This document shows, one piece after another, positions 24,501 to 34,330 of a DNA stretch of 64,000 nt (position 1 is its first letter; every line of letters begins with the position of its first letter). Made by a program: the position numbers and the translations under genes. Source of the DNA: Diphasiastrum complanatum (lineage: Eukaryota; Streptophyta; Lycopodiopsida; Lycopodiales; Lycopodiaceae); assembly GCA_029204225.1 (NCBI GenBank), contig CM055107.1, positions 9,917,472-9,981,471 of the forward strand, written 5' to 3'. Below the pieces are notes generated by a model, which was not told where the DNA came from, made no database searches, and saw nothing but the letters and a program-made list of their open reading frames with translations.

Positions 24501-25560
24501 AGAAAGGAGTCCTGTGTCATCCTACCCCTTCCTGTCAGAGTGATAATTTGGCAAAATTGGAAGTTGGTCAAGTTGGGTTGTTGAAGGATCGTACCAATAT
24601 CCCTCCTAGTCAAATTCAAGTCATGAAAGGGGTTCAAATCTGAGTTTGCACCAAAATAATTGAAGCGATTATTGCCACTGTATGAGAAGATCTTACCTTG
24701 GCCTTCTCAATCAAGCCTTGCCAACCAAGTCGGACAATAATGTGAGTTCAGTAGTGAGTTTCTGCTAAGCTACCTGAACATATTGTTTTAACTTTTAATT
24801 CATGTAATGTTCACTAGCAGCTAGCTTTGAGAGCTCAACCCCGATGGTACTCACTCTCATACAAGTACAGCATAATATACCCACACAGAAATGCAAAGAA
24901 AAATCCCTACTTGCGAAGAATGGCCACAAGCGTTCCAGTGGGGCCTACAAGGGAAACAACACTTGAGTCTTCAATCAGCTCCTTTTGCGCATCGTTGATT
25001 GCCAAGACAATGGGAATTGACATATTTACCAAACTGCCATCGGCAATCCTCAAGGCGTTAAAGTGCAATGCCTGCAAATACTCTGCCTGCCTCATGAATC
25101 CTCTCAATGGACTCGCCCATCCCTCGCTCAACACATGCACCCATTCCAGATCAATTTGGGTGATGCGCACCTGAGGAAGGTTCTTCACCTCCGCCTCCTT
25201 GAAGGGCCTCTGCTTTTCCGGAACAATGAGATCCACCAGAACGCCGCCATCAGGAGGCAGCAAACCCGAGCGCACCGAAACCCCATCATGGTGCGGCATC
25301 TGATGAGCAAGCCCAGAACCCGCTGCTGACGAAACGCTCCTTTCCTGCCTACTCCCCGCGGATCCCAATAGCCTCCTTCCCCAATGCGCTCCAGCAAGCA
25401 GTGCAGAAAGGGGATACCACCTATGTTTTACCCACGATGAAGAGCAACAGGAGGAGGAGCAGCAGCAGGAGCAGGAGGAGGAGGAGGCAAGTGCAGGCAA
25501 ACGCAGGTGGGGTAGGGATGATCCAAGAAAGCAGTTCGCAGCTATGGATACTCCTTCCAT
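12594..25560 (-). CDS. APS: ATP sulfurylase (sulfate adenylyltransferase), plastid-targeted, 5 exons
   Basis: Exons are 25560-24911, 13799-13394, 13280-13020, 12934-12848 and 12731-12594. All junctions are GT-AG, and splicing gives an uninterrupted 513-residue protein. It makes adenosine 5'-phosphosulfate from ATP and sulfate, the first step of sulfate assimilation. The nucleotide-binding motif [10 protein letters not shown] is at about 297-306 and GRDPAG at about 399-404; the substrate-site region [16 protein letters not shown] lies in exon 1, and GFMCPGGW is near the C-terminus. Residues 1 to about 85 are rich in Ser, Cys and Ala without acidic residues, typical of a plastid transit peptide. 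A Ser/Cys run there is encoded by a GAG/CAG-type trinucleotide-rich stretch. The ATG at 25560 is the only start that gives a full transit peptide. Intron 1 is 11.1 kb and contains retrotransposon debris; no coding lesion is seen. Confidence 0.96.
14925..15430. repeat. Degenerate duplicated block within the intron
   Basis: Two related segments (about 14950-15110 and 15220-15345) share CTATT(G/A)ATTCCTGAAT, a GCT(T/G)ATTG stretch and AAGCTCTTTG(A/G)AAT in the same order. GTTATAAGT/CTTATAAC and the TGGCTTCAATGC string recur near 15025 and 15372. Divergence is high. Confidence 0.35.
16255..16700 (+). mobile_element. Decayed copia gag fragment with zinc-knuckle remnant
   Basis: Translated frames give LLQEE near 16270, [16 protein letters not shown] (about 16305-16350), and a basic stretch followed by KCYYC near 16403 and an HC about 20 bp later. 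Together these resemble the region around the copia gag CCHC knuckle. The frame changes at least twice and has stops, so it is a relic in the ATP sulfurylase intron. Confidence 0.5.
17557..18860 (+). mobile_element. Ty3/gypsy relic 1: reverse transcriptase to RNase H start
   Basis: From about 17762 the frame reads [39 protein letters not shown] and [15 protein letters not shown], the N-terminal half of a gypsy reverse transcriptase. After a frame change at about 18175 it continues as [10 protein letters not shown], then a decayed region around the catalytic YIDD-equivalent (near 18270). A thumb-like segment (about 18480-18610) and an RNase H start ([18 protein letters not shown], about 18795-18850) follow. 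Stops and indels are frequent. No gag, protease or 5' LTR is visible, so its left end is truncated. Confidence 0.8.
18305..18470 (+). repeat. 79-bp tandem duplication inside the gypsy reverse transcriptase relic
   Basis: The block containing GAGCATGAGATT, CTCTAGACC/CTATAGACC and GGCAAGTTACAAGC is present twice, starting near 18307 and 18386, with a few mismatches. It lies just after the decayed polymerase catalytic region. Confidence 0.85.
18861..20350 (+). mobile_element. Ty3/gypsy relic 2: RT thumb, RNase H, integrase core and chromodomain-like end
   Basis: A second thumb segment ([28 protein letters not shown]) starts at about 18870. A second RNase H start follows ([19 protein letters not shown], about 19150-19205), so these domains occur twice in a row with relic 1. 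Sequence then jumps to the integrase core ([25 protein letters not shown], about 19283-19390). The C-terminal [13 protein letters not shown] module is at about 19995-20090, and YLVKWN...NATWERGSILR (about 20225-20285) resembles a chromodomain. That combination is typical of chromoviruses. The integrase zinc domain is missing between RNase H and core. Confidence 0.82.
20338..20700 (+). mobile_element. Putative polypurine tract and LTR start of gypsy relic 2
   Basis: Right after the integrase end, AAGGGGGAGGGAG (20338-20350) looks like a polypurine tract. It is followed by TGTTACGAGCACG, a plausible LTR start. The following 350 bp is GC-rich and non-coding with small inverted repeats (for example GTCGGCCATGT with ACATGGCCGAC near 20550-20585). 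The far end of the LTR was not found because another gypsy fragment begins near 20705. Confidence 0.5.
20705..21280 (+). mobile_element. Ty3/gypsy integrase fragment (zinc domain and start of core)
   Basis: Frame 20829-21101 contains the H2C2-type integrase zinc pattern: [15 protein letters not shown], then [15 protein letters not shown]. After a frame change the core begins (MDFIMV, then [16 protein letters not shown], about 21118-21190), then is lost. This is the domain missing from the neighbouring relic, but it lies downstream of that relic's putative LTR, so I treat it as a separate fragment. Confidence 0.75.
21281..24825. other. Intron sequence, no gene seen
   Basis: No domain, RNA gene or convincing repeat was recognised. 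Short open frames (for example near 22449 and 24354) lack motifs and similarity within the window. Confidence 0.45.

Positions 25561-25562
<2 letters not shown>

Positions 25563-25628
<66 letters not shown>
25563..25628. repeat. Compound (TG)n(TC)n microsatellite next to the ATP sulfurylase start codon
   Basis: TG repeats (25563-25593) run into TC repeats (25594-25628, one interruption). On the gene strand this is an AG tract then an AC tract ending two bases before the ATG at 25560, so it lies in the 5' UTR. Confidence 0.95.
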
Positions 25629-25934
25629 AGAGCATGCAAACCTGCCTGCTCAGCTGTACTCTTGCAGCTTTGCCATGAAGGAGAGGACCAAAAAGGGACT
25701 AGGGGGAAGAACCTATGACATTCTTCACCTGGGCATAAAATATTGCTTCTACCTTTTAATGTGATAATATTTGTCCTAATAAGAGTGTCTTGGCAACCAC
25801 ATTCCAAGCATGTAGATTTGAGGTGACTTGAGAATGGCACGTCATTACATCTCCACCTTTACCAATTTGTTGAATGGATGTCTTCACTTTTCCTGTTTGA
25901 ACTTTGTAAGTGAACACTCTTTTACATGGAGTGC

Positions 25935-26820
25935 ATTGGGAATGTAATCAAAGCAAAAGAGTGCATCAAGGATTGGAATCTAATGGACGTATTGATATGG
26001 TGCCTTCTACACAAGTGTACTTGGTAATGGATGCATTGATATGATGTTTTGTACACAGTGTATTGAGAATGGTTCACGGATGTATTGATATGGTGTTTTG
26101 TATAGGGGCGGGGGCCTTCCCCTCCCGTGATAACCTATTGGTTTTTTTTGGTCCTAAAAGTAGTCGCGATTTTCTAAAAATAGTAAATTTAATATTTTTA
26201 TTTAATGATGAGTACATGATCAGGCCTTTCTAAAAATAGTACGAGTATCATACAGAGTGTAATGTGCTTTTATGAGTGTCTAAAAATAGTAATAATATAT
26301 ATCACATTTATTACTCCAATTCTTGGAATAATAAATTTAGGTGTACTATTGTGCCTTATAAGGTTTCACTCAGATACACTTTGAAAAAATCAGTAGGTTG
26401 TTACGTATGGTGGAAGGCCACATCTGAGGGCCTTCCATGCAAGGAGGGCTCTTGCCCGAGGGCAGAAGCCCTAGGCCAAGGCCCCAACCTGCATGGAACA
26501 GCTAAGGCCCTCAGGCCTTCCACAACATAATGCCAAGGGAGAAGGTCGAGAGAGAACGCACATTTTGAATAGAGAATGGCAGATTTTGGACGAGAGAGAA
26601 AGGTGGATGCATATTATGCTCCTAGAGTCACCTCCAAAATACTCACAAAACCTGAACAGTTGGCATTACGTGCATGGAGTGTATTGCGAATGGATGTATT
26701 GATATGGTGTTTTGTGCTTGGAGTGTATTGGGAATGAATGTATTGATATGGTGTCTTCTACATGGAGTGTACTTAGGAATGGATGTATTCATATGGTGTT
26801 TTCTTACATGCAAATTATTG
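25935..26820 (+). repeat. Minisatellite, about 50-bp degenerate unit, split by an insertion
   Basis: Units carry GGA(A/T)GTATTGATATGGTGTTTTGT-like cores with an adjoining GTGTATTGGGAATG. They occur near 25985, 26030 and 26075, and again near 26690, 26735 and 26780. The two groups flank about 550 bp of unrelated sequence (about 26106-26655) that begins with a G-rich run. Confidence 0.7.
26408..26525. repeat. GC-rich imperfect inverted repeat (foldback) inside the minisatellite insertion
   Basis: The left arm starts GTGGAAGGCC, then CTGAGGGCCTTCCATGCA. The right arm carries TGCATGGAAC, then GGCCCTCAGGCCTTCCAC. The arms are reverse complements with small bulges and enclose about 40 bp of GC-rich loop. 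It stands out from AT-rich surroundings. Confidence 0.7.
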
Positions 26821-26899
26821 GGAATGGAATAATGGGAAATTTTGGAATGGATCTATTGTGAAGTCACTTTTGATGAATGTGTGTCCTTGGTTTTTGTAG

Positions 26900-27513
26900 A
26901 ACAAGCAACTTTATATAAAAGAACAATTATTGGTTTTTTGAAAGTTTATGTTTATTGTGTTTGTCTTTGTCTATGGCAACTATTTTGGTCTCATTCAAGG
27001 TCCATCCTTTAGATATAACTTCTTTGGAGCATGATGATAAAGTAAGTACCTACAAAAGATAAGTCTTGGTTTCAAGTATATGTTGATAGGTGTGTATGGA
27101 TTTTGAAAAACTTTGGCCTTCATGATTTACATATTGTACATACTTGTATAATATCACAAGTAAATCTACTCGATTTTCCTATATAAAATAACAAGGCGAT
27201 CTTTCAATCTCGAGAAGCTTTTGTCATACAAGTGTACACTCAAGTGCTACTGACCCGCTGATTCATCATCTTTTTAAGCTTAGTTCTTTACCTTCCTTTC
27301 GTCCTTACATTTTTCGCAGCATTCCTCTTGGCCCCAACTTTTTGCGAATGACTTGACCTGCATCATAGAACTTCATCAACTCTCTGCCTTGCTCCTTCTC
27401 CTTGAACTTCCTCATTTTTGTCTTCATCCTTGATTAACTATCGAAAATCTGATCTTATTATCCTCTCCCACAATGCACCCCGGGATGAGTAGGAGAAGAT
27501 TAGAATTCCAACA
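26900..27513 (-). mobile_element. Putative 3' LTR of the minus-strand copia element (left end undefined)
   Basis: Read on the minus strand, the copia pol C-terminus at 27532 is followed by GCTTAAGGGGAG, a polypurine-like tract, then TGTTGGAATTC, a standard LTR start (outer edge at 27513). The other LTR end could not be fixed; 26900 is a rough limit. No second copy of this LTR was recognised in the window. Confidence 0.5.
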
Positions 27514-27531
27514 CTCCCCTTAAGCTTGATG

Positions 27532-29205
27532 CTACGAATCTAGACTCAAATTGAGATTTAACAATTCTACTAGAGTAGAATGTTTGTCCCTTGACAATGG
27601 TTTTGTCAGAATGTCAGCCAACATATTGTCTGTGTGACAGTAACTTAGTGCAACGTCTTCGTTCTGAACCTTCTCTCTGAGAAAATGAAGTTGAACCTCT
27701 ATATGTTTGGTCCTTGTGTGAGTTTGTCGGTTCAATGACAGAGCTACACAACTCTGATTGTCGCAGTGGAGTATAGTAGGACCAATTTGTGGGAATCTCA
27801 GATCTTGTAGTAGTCTTCTAAGCCATAAAATCTCCTTCACTGCTGATGTAGCTGCGACATATTCTGATTCTATAGAGGATAATGAAATGCATTTCTGCTT
27901 CTTGCTATTCCATGAAATGGGTCCTCTTGCAAGAAAGCAAATGTAGCCAGAGGTGGATTTTCTGGTATCTATGTCTCCTGCCCAGTCTGAATCAGAATAG
28001 GTAATCAATGAGAGTGCAGCTTCTGTATTTCCGTTGTAACTCAAGGCATAGTGCTTTGAGGATTGAATGTACTTCAGAACTCTTTGTAGAGCTTTCCAGT
28101 GTTGTAGGCCTGGATTGGACATGAATTGTGACAGCGTGCTTACAACATATGCTAGATCAGGTCGTGTGAAAATCATAGAGTACATGAGAGAACCTATGAT
28201 AGATTGATAAGAGTAATGGCGCATTTCTTGCTGATCTGCCTTTGTTCTGGGGCACATGTCTTTGGATAGCTTGCATCCTGGATCCATAGGAGTGTCTATG
28301 GGCTTGTAATCCTCCATGTCGTATCTTCGAAGTACATTGATTAAGTAGGATTGTTGGCTTATGGTGATCCTTCTACTCACGCGATCTCTGTGAATCGCCA
28401 TTCCAAGTTGGTAATGGACTGGACCTAAATCAGTCATCTCAAACTCTGATGAGAGTAAGGACTTTGTTTCTTACAGCAACTGATTTGAATTGCTGATGAT
28501 TAGGGAATCATCAACGTATAGTGCTATTATAACATAGCTTGGCCCCTTTGGTTCTAGATACACATTTGAATCTGCGGTGCAAGAGGTAAAGTCGTGCTAT
28601 AACAAGAAATGATTTATTCTATCATACTAGGCCCTTGGAGCTTGCTTCAGACAGTATAATGCCTTATGCAATTTTCATAGTAGATGCTCCTTGCCTTGAG
28701 GGATGTAATCTTCCGGTTGATAGATGTATACATCTTCTTGTATGTATTCATGTAGGAATGTCGTCTGGATGTCCATCTGGTGAATATCTAGATCTTCTGT
28801 AGCAGATATAGCCAATAGAGTACGAATAGACTGATGTACTACTGGATTGAAGGTCTTAGTGTAGTCTATCCCATATACTTGTTCAAAGCATTTAACCACC
28901 AGTCTAGCTTTCCATTTGGGTATAGATCCATCTGGCTTAAGCTTCAGCTTAAAGATCCATTTAGAATCAATTGGCTTTACACTTGTAGGAGGAATGACAA
29001 GACTCGAGGTCTTGTTCTTCATTAGAGATTGATACTCAACGTCCATGGCAACTTTCCATTTGTTTGCATCGGGCATTGACAGTGCTTCTGCTATGGTGGC
29101 ACATTCGTCATGACTGATGAAAGCCTGAGAAATGAAGCAGTCAGGGTGCTGTCGTTGTCTCACAGATCTTCGAACTGCAGGTGCTTGATCAGACGATTCT
29201 CCCAT
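27532..29205 (-). mobile_element. Ty1/copia pol remnant: hinge, reverse transcriptase, RNase H
   Basis: On the minus strand, 29205-28675 gives a hinge motif (RRSVRQRQHP) and the start of RT (DSKWIFKLKLKPDGS, KARLVVKCFEQVYGIDY, IHQMDIQTTFLH). After stops near 28670, the RT continues through 28600-28440 with YVDDSLIISN. Frame 28437-27532 is intact and carries the RT end and RNase H: TDLGPVHYQLGM, SIIGSLMYSM, TYSDSDWAGD, SLSSIESEYVA, CDNQSCVAL, and the terminal MLADILTKPLSRDKH. Gag, protease and integrase are absent on the right, so it is 5' truncated. Confidence 0.9.
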
Positions 29206-29700
29206 CTTTGGTGTGAGGCAAGATCTAGATACAAGGAGAGATTGACATTGGTTGTGAGATTGATCTCACATTGTGTTTGCAAGATCTCGTAAGGAATTGA
29301 ATTCACTTTGAAGTATAATTCTTATAGAGAGAGAAGCAAAAAAATTGAGTGGAAAATAGATGAGTCTTACTTGTTTGTCCAAGAATCTTAAGCTATGAGA
29401 GATCTAGTCAAGATTGGTGGAGAACTATGACATTGTTTGCTATCAAATATTTTCAAATCCATTCCAACTCTCAAGAGGTAGAGTCATTGGTCTTGTTGAG
29501 TCCAATTGGGTCTAATTTTTGTGTGATTTGATTCAAATTTAGTATGCCTTAATCTTTGTGATCTAGGCAAGGTCCATTTTCCAAGGTGACTAGTTTGTTG
29601 GGTGAAGATTGATTCTTAGATTTGTGATCTAGACCTTTTGTAGGTATTTTTAGATTTTTGATGTGTTCGAGTCTAGTGTCTTGAGATTCACAAAATCACT
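29206..29700. other. No gene seen; possible leader of the following copia relic
   Basis: AT-rich sequence between a minus-strand pol relic and a plus-strand gag relic. No LTR ends or primer site were recognised. Confidence 0.3.
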
Positions 29701-30183
29701 TTGAAAAATAATTTCACAAGTTTTTACTTTGTTACCATGGCATCAATGGAGGCAAATGGAAGGTCCACATCAAGGTGCTACTATTGTGGCAAGATGGGGC
29801 ATTTGGCCTTCAAGTGCTACAAGAAGAAAATGGATGAAAGAAAGCAAGAAGGATGGCAAGTATGCTGCAACAATCAAGGTGGAGATGGCTTCAAAGAGGA
29901 CTCACTCATGGCATGCATGGTGGCACCATCAATTTTTATGGAGGAAGATCCTTGGTGGATAGATAGGGAGGTGACCTCACATGTGACAAGGCAAAGGAAG
30001 TATTCTTTTTCTTTTTCATCATGTTCCAAGAAGTCTATTCTTTTTGTAAATGGTGTTAAATGTGAGATTCATGGGATAGAAACCATTCCTATTTGGCTTG
30101 AATCAAGGAGGAGAGCAAAGCTTTAAAATGTCTTGTATGTTTTTTCAATGTCTAGAAATTTGCAATTGATTGAAAATGGATGC
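29701..30183 (+). mobile_element. Copia-related family X: gag zinc knuckle and protease start (interrupted)
   Basis: The frame has a CCHC knuckle (CYYCGKMGHLAFKC, about 29780-29820). It is followed by WWIDREVTSHVT (about 29955-29990), which matches the copia protease position W-x-D-S-G-A-x-x-H-x-T, but the DSG triad reads DRE, so the active site is lost. VLYVFSMSRNL (about 30130-30160) matches the end of the protease/pre-integrase lead-in. The relic is broken at about 30187 by another element's LTR, and family X sequence resumes near 32090. Confidence 0.75.
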
Positions 30184-30186
30184 AAT

Positions 30187-31838
30187 TGTTGGAAATTAAG
30201 CCCACAGTTGTCTCCTTGGAATCACAAACTTAGACAGCCAATTTATTTGAAGAACGTCTACAACGGGCTTCCGGCTGATCTCCAGCAAAGGGTAACCAAT
30301 TCTGTCATAATTTCAAGTTCAGATGTTAAATTTAATAACTTGAAATCATTGAAGACTTGGCCATCTTCAACGACTTCCACAAACTAGCATTTAAAACAAG
30401 TCTGCAGATTTACATTGCTTTTTCGACAGTTTGCAGAAATAATCTAAGTGTTGCGACAATCTGTAAAATTGAACTATGTTTTCCACAGTGTCGCCTTTTT
30501 GCATTTCCCCGAAATGCAACACTTAGGCACAATTCAAAAGTTTAATTGTTTTTAACAGGGAGAAAGTTTTCTCAGGGCAAGTGATCCTTCAATACTGCTC
30601 CACAAGAGAAATGGTCGTAGACATCTTCACCAAAGCGCTTCCCAGGATCAAGCATCAGAAGTTCTTCAACATGCTGATCCTGACAAAGATACCAAGGCAC
30701 CAACCGTGACCTTAAGGGGGACTATTGGAGATTAAGCCCACAGTTGTCTCCTTGGAATCACAAACTTAGACAGCCAATTTATTTGAAGAATGTCTACAAC
30801 GGGCTTCCGCCTGATGTCCAGCAAAGGGTAACCAATCTTGTCATAATTTCAAGTTCAAATGTTAAGTTTAATAACTTGAAGTCATTGAAGACTTGGCCAT
30901 CTTCAACGACTTCCACAAACTAGCATTTAGAATAAGTCTGCATATTTACATTACTTTTTTTATAGTCTACAGAAATACTCAAAGTGTCGCGACAGTCTGT
31001 AAAATTGAACTATGTTTTCCATAGTGTCACCTTTTCACATTTCCCCAAAATGCAACACTTAGGCACAATTCAAAAGTTTAATTGTTTTTAACACTTTCGA
31101 CTTTATCGCATTTTTCCAAAAAATGTGAAGAGAAAGAAAAGTTTCGAAGGTCATCTATTTTCATGAGTTAAACTATTTTAAAGACATTTTTGCCTTTTTA
31201 AGGGCACCTTTGGCTTTTTCGCAAAATCCCAAAGAGAGAGAAAATGTCGAAGGTCGTCTACTTTGAACGAGGAACTTTTCCAGTCACTTCCCAAAATTTG
31301 CGAAGTGAGAGACAACAACTTCACATAAAATGCGAAGTGAGAGAATTTGCGATGTCCTCATCCACGTCAACATTCCCTACGGGTTGACAGTATACACTAT
31401 GTACAGTTGTCACAAAGGCCATATACTTTCAAGTACAACGGCTTACCCAATTAGGTGACAATACATGGATGCAATCTATAAATAGATCATCCCAGCACTA
31501 ATTACGTGAGAGACGCTCTAACCATGAGACATATTATTTAAGCTTCCCAGTTACGTCGTCATTCTGGTTGTAACTGTCATTGTTGTGCTTCAGTGTAATA
31601 TAGCAGTAATACGCTTTTTCTATCTGTGTATAACGTAGATAAATGCTTATTGTGACTTGAATGCACTCTATCATTGTTTGATCGCGCTTGTTTACTCAGT
31701 CTGATCGGAACACGGACGTCTATGACTCAGTTTTTGATCAGACGATGGTTGTCTTTGACGCCTGAGGGACTCGCGATATCATATTGCTATTGCAATCTAT
31801 TTCAAAACTAAACTTCATATTGAATCTAACTTCCAATA
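30187..31838 (+). mobile_element. Copia LTR element reduced to a partial 5' LTR, RNase H tail and full 3' LTR
   Basis: The segment 30187-30559 matches the first 373 bp or so of a second copy starting at 30723. Between them, 30560-30714 encodes the copia RNase H C-terminus (QYCSTREMVVDIFTKALPRIKHQKF), then a stop and the polypurine tract AAGGGGGAC. The second copy runs to 31838 and begins TATTGGA and ends TCCAATA, a terminal inverted repeat, giving a 1116-bp LTR. A TATA-like CTATAAATA lies near 31475. A deletion removed the rest of the first LTR and nearly all internal sequence. It sits inside a family X relic. Confidence 0.8.
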
Positions 31839-33402
31839 ATACCACACACACACACACAAACCATTTCCAATCCCTTCGGTGGACTGTACTCTCGTTTGTG
31901 AGTATCAACTAATTTTTAAGATCCTGTTGGGCAACTAAAACACTTTAAGCTGTGATTATACTTAGCATAAGCTCTCTATCAAAAAAATTTTGCATCTAGC
32001 AGCCGATTGTAATAGGAGAGCTGTTTCGCAATATTTTTGCTCTCTTCTCCGTTCGTGTTCTTCTATCTCCCTTGCCTCATCAGCAATGTCAACTTTGATT
32101 GCAATGTTTGCTTCATAATCAAGAAAGGAAATGTCATTTTCAAAGGGATTAGAGATGGTAGTTCTTTTAAACTCAATGTTTGTGTGAGAACTAATCACAA
32201 TTTGGATGTGATGGAAGCCAAGGAAAAGCTTGTTTCTCAAGGGGGAGAATTGAAGCATTCGAATCTCAAGTCCATGGATGTTGACTTTGATGTTAGTGTC
32301 AAGAATGATGTTTCTTGTGCAAATGATTGTGTCTCTAATGATTTTGATGTCAAGGAGCTTTCAAGGATAAAGGACGAGCACCAAGAAGAAGGAAGCCAGT
32401 GTGTCAAGGGCTGAGGAGGTGGTGGTTTCTTCTCAACTTGTGATCCCAAAAAGCTTCTCAAGAGGCAAGGTCGAGCCTATGTGGCTCACACTTTACGAAA
32501 AGGAGAAGCGAATTTTAGTTGGTATCTACTCCAACAAATTCACTTTTGCTTCTCTCGTATCATTTGATGAATCACTTTGCTTTGATAAAAATTTTGCATC
32601 TCATGATCAAGTCTGGAGTGAGACACAACTAGTTTTGAATGATGTCTCTTGTAAGGACATGTCTAATGTTTTAGTGGCCTATTGGTTCTAAAGCAATTGG
32701 AAAGCAAGCGGTTATGTCATCAAATGTATGCTCTTGAGTCTTGCAAGAGCAAGAGTGATTTTGTTCACTCATAGTGTGAAAAATTGTCTTCTTCATGTGT
32801 TGAGGCAATTTGTAAACACATTATGAGAATAAGTGAATCATCCTCCAAGGACACTTATATCCATAATGATGTATTAGCCTCATTAGATCTGAGATTATCA
32901 TGGTAATCAAGCGTGAAGATATCATGCAAACTCTTTGTTATTATATCATGCAAAGCCTTGCGAATCTTGATGTACCTAATTCTCAGAATCTTGGTAACAT
33001 GATGATAGATCTTTGTGATATTTTTATTCAAGGAGGAATCTTGATTTCCTTAGTGCTCAAGTGGTGGAAAGCTCGTCTTGATGCTTGGAGATGGCTTTCA
33101 ATCAAGGAAGCCTTGTCTTGGCTATGGTAACATTGCTGCAATTTCAGACTTATTGGCTGATTTTCTCATCAAGTTCATGCCAAAGGATCTACTTGAAAAG
33201 CTATTCTTATTTACTTAAGTTTGGAGGAAACTAGCATAGTTGTCAAGCTATATTTTAAGGAGTGAAGATTTAGCAAAATTTAGCTTGATATTTTTTCATC
33301 ATTATGTACATATGTAAATTTCACATGTGTGGAGCATGTTCTCACGTGTGGAGGGTAGTCCTAATCATTCTAGTTCATTTATGTTGAGTTTGAATAGTCA
33401 AT
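31839..33402 (+). mobile_element. Copia-related family X: pre-integrase, hinge and tail
   Basis: From about 32085 the frame reads FDCNVCFIIKKGNVIFKG, a copia pre-integrase pattern. At 32430-32480 it has VIPKSFSRGKVEPMWL, corresponding to the hinge in other copies (VPRGFSRGEAESLWL near 41050, VPRRFSRQRKKPTRL near 63358). Near 33148, LADFLIKFMPKDLLEKL resembles the copia RNase H C-terminus. About 33280-33402 is LTR-like sequence shared with 39200-39300 and 41940-42045. Integrase and RT are missing between these parts, and several frames and stops occur. Confidence 0.65.
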
Positions 33403-33550
33403 AGCGGAAGCGAGGCTGTTTTCTTTTTCGTCTTCGTCTTCTTATTCGCAAACAATTTTGTGTCTTTGAATTTTCTTTTTGTGCGGAAGTTGTTTACAGG
33501 ATCCTAGACACGCGACTACACATCATAGGACACATTCTATTCTAGCAATC
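33403..33550 (-). mobile_element. Partial 3' LTR of the minus-strand copia element
   Basis: About 148 bp closely match 38387-38530 in the same orientation, including GCGAGGCTGTTTT and the CACGCGACTA stretch. Its inner part is cut at about 33550, where plus-strand LTR sequence begins, and its outer edge abuts family X LTR sequence. Confidence 0.8.
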
Positions 33551-34330
33551 AGTTAGAATTAAAGTAGAATCATTTTGTTACTGTACTGTGGATCCTATCA
33601 GTGGATAAGGATCAGTTGGCCTCGCCACGAGGCAAGTCGACGGGACACACGTCCCGCCAACGGCAACCTGGGTCATGCATAGGTTGCCTAAGTGAACAAC
33701 TATATGTACAATGTAATTTCATTTTGAGAAATACAGTTGCTATGTGAGCTTGTTGTGGAGAGTGTTTTCTGTCTGTGTTACTGTGTAGCATGATCTGTGC
33801 TCCTGTGCAAAGCAAATTCTAAGTTGGTATCAGAGCCGTACAGGGAGTGTACACAGTACAGCATCGTCGTTGAAGAGAGCTTTGGGAGAATTGTCTTCTG
33901 AGAGTTTGGGGTTTACGGCGGGTTGAAGGGGGGCGAAGCACTGGTGCACGGTTTCTAGTTTATAGAGGCTTGCCAAGCTTAGCAGAGGGATTATTAGCCT
34001 GTGCATAGCATCAGAAAGGGAAAAATTTGGTGAAAAATTGACAATTTTGAAGCCAGCTGAAAATTGAAACCGGGTTTGGGGTTAGGGTTTTTTATACACA
34101 ACTTGTGACTTCTTCGTTGTTTGTGCACCGTTTTGGATGCCGTAAGGACAGGAAGGAAGCTAATCACATTGTCAACCAGCCATGGAGAGATTCTGAGGTT
34201 TATGTCAGAGATTTGTCTCCAGACAGTTAACCTAGCAGATTTGCGATAAAAGGTGAAAAAAGCCACTTTGTCAAGTTGAGCTAAAATCACCGTTTCTCCA
34301 TGGAATTTCATCTTGAACCTTGCAACTTTG
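33551..34330 (+). mobile_element. Plus-strand copia 5' LTR, primer site and leader fragment
   Basis: TTAGAATT near 33551 and AATTCTAA near 33819 look like LTR terminal inverted repeats (about 275 bp, first bases decayed). Immediately after, TGGTATCAGAGCC (starting about 33827) is the primer-binding site complementary to the initiator Met tRNA 3' end. About 500 bp of leader-like sequence follows, then the minus-strand element's RNase H. It is a 5' end only, opposite in direction to the surrounding copia. Confidence 0.7.

Larger units (their letters stand above)
13800..24910 (-). other. Intron 1 of ATP sulfurylase (11,111 bp)
   Basis: The donor GTAGGG begins at 24910 and the acceptor TGCAG ends at 13800. 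Splicing joins AA to C and restores the family reading ([14 protein letters not shown]). Introns 2-5 of this gene are about 85-120 bp, so this one was enlarged by insertion. It contains a copia gag relic and at least three gypsy fragments, all opposite in orientation to the host gene. Confidence 0.93.

Noticed and set aside
24354-24584. 76-residue plus-strand open frame in the intron
   Set aside because: No motif, repeat relationship or splice context; length is expected by chance.
25421-25840. Open frames on both strands over the ATP sulfurylase 5' end
   Set aside because: They are shadows created by the microsatellites and the Ser/Cys-coding stretch of exon 1.
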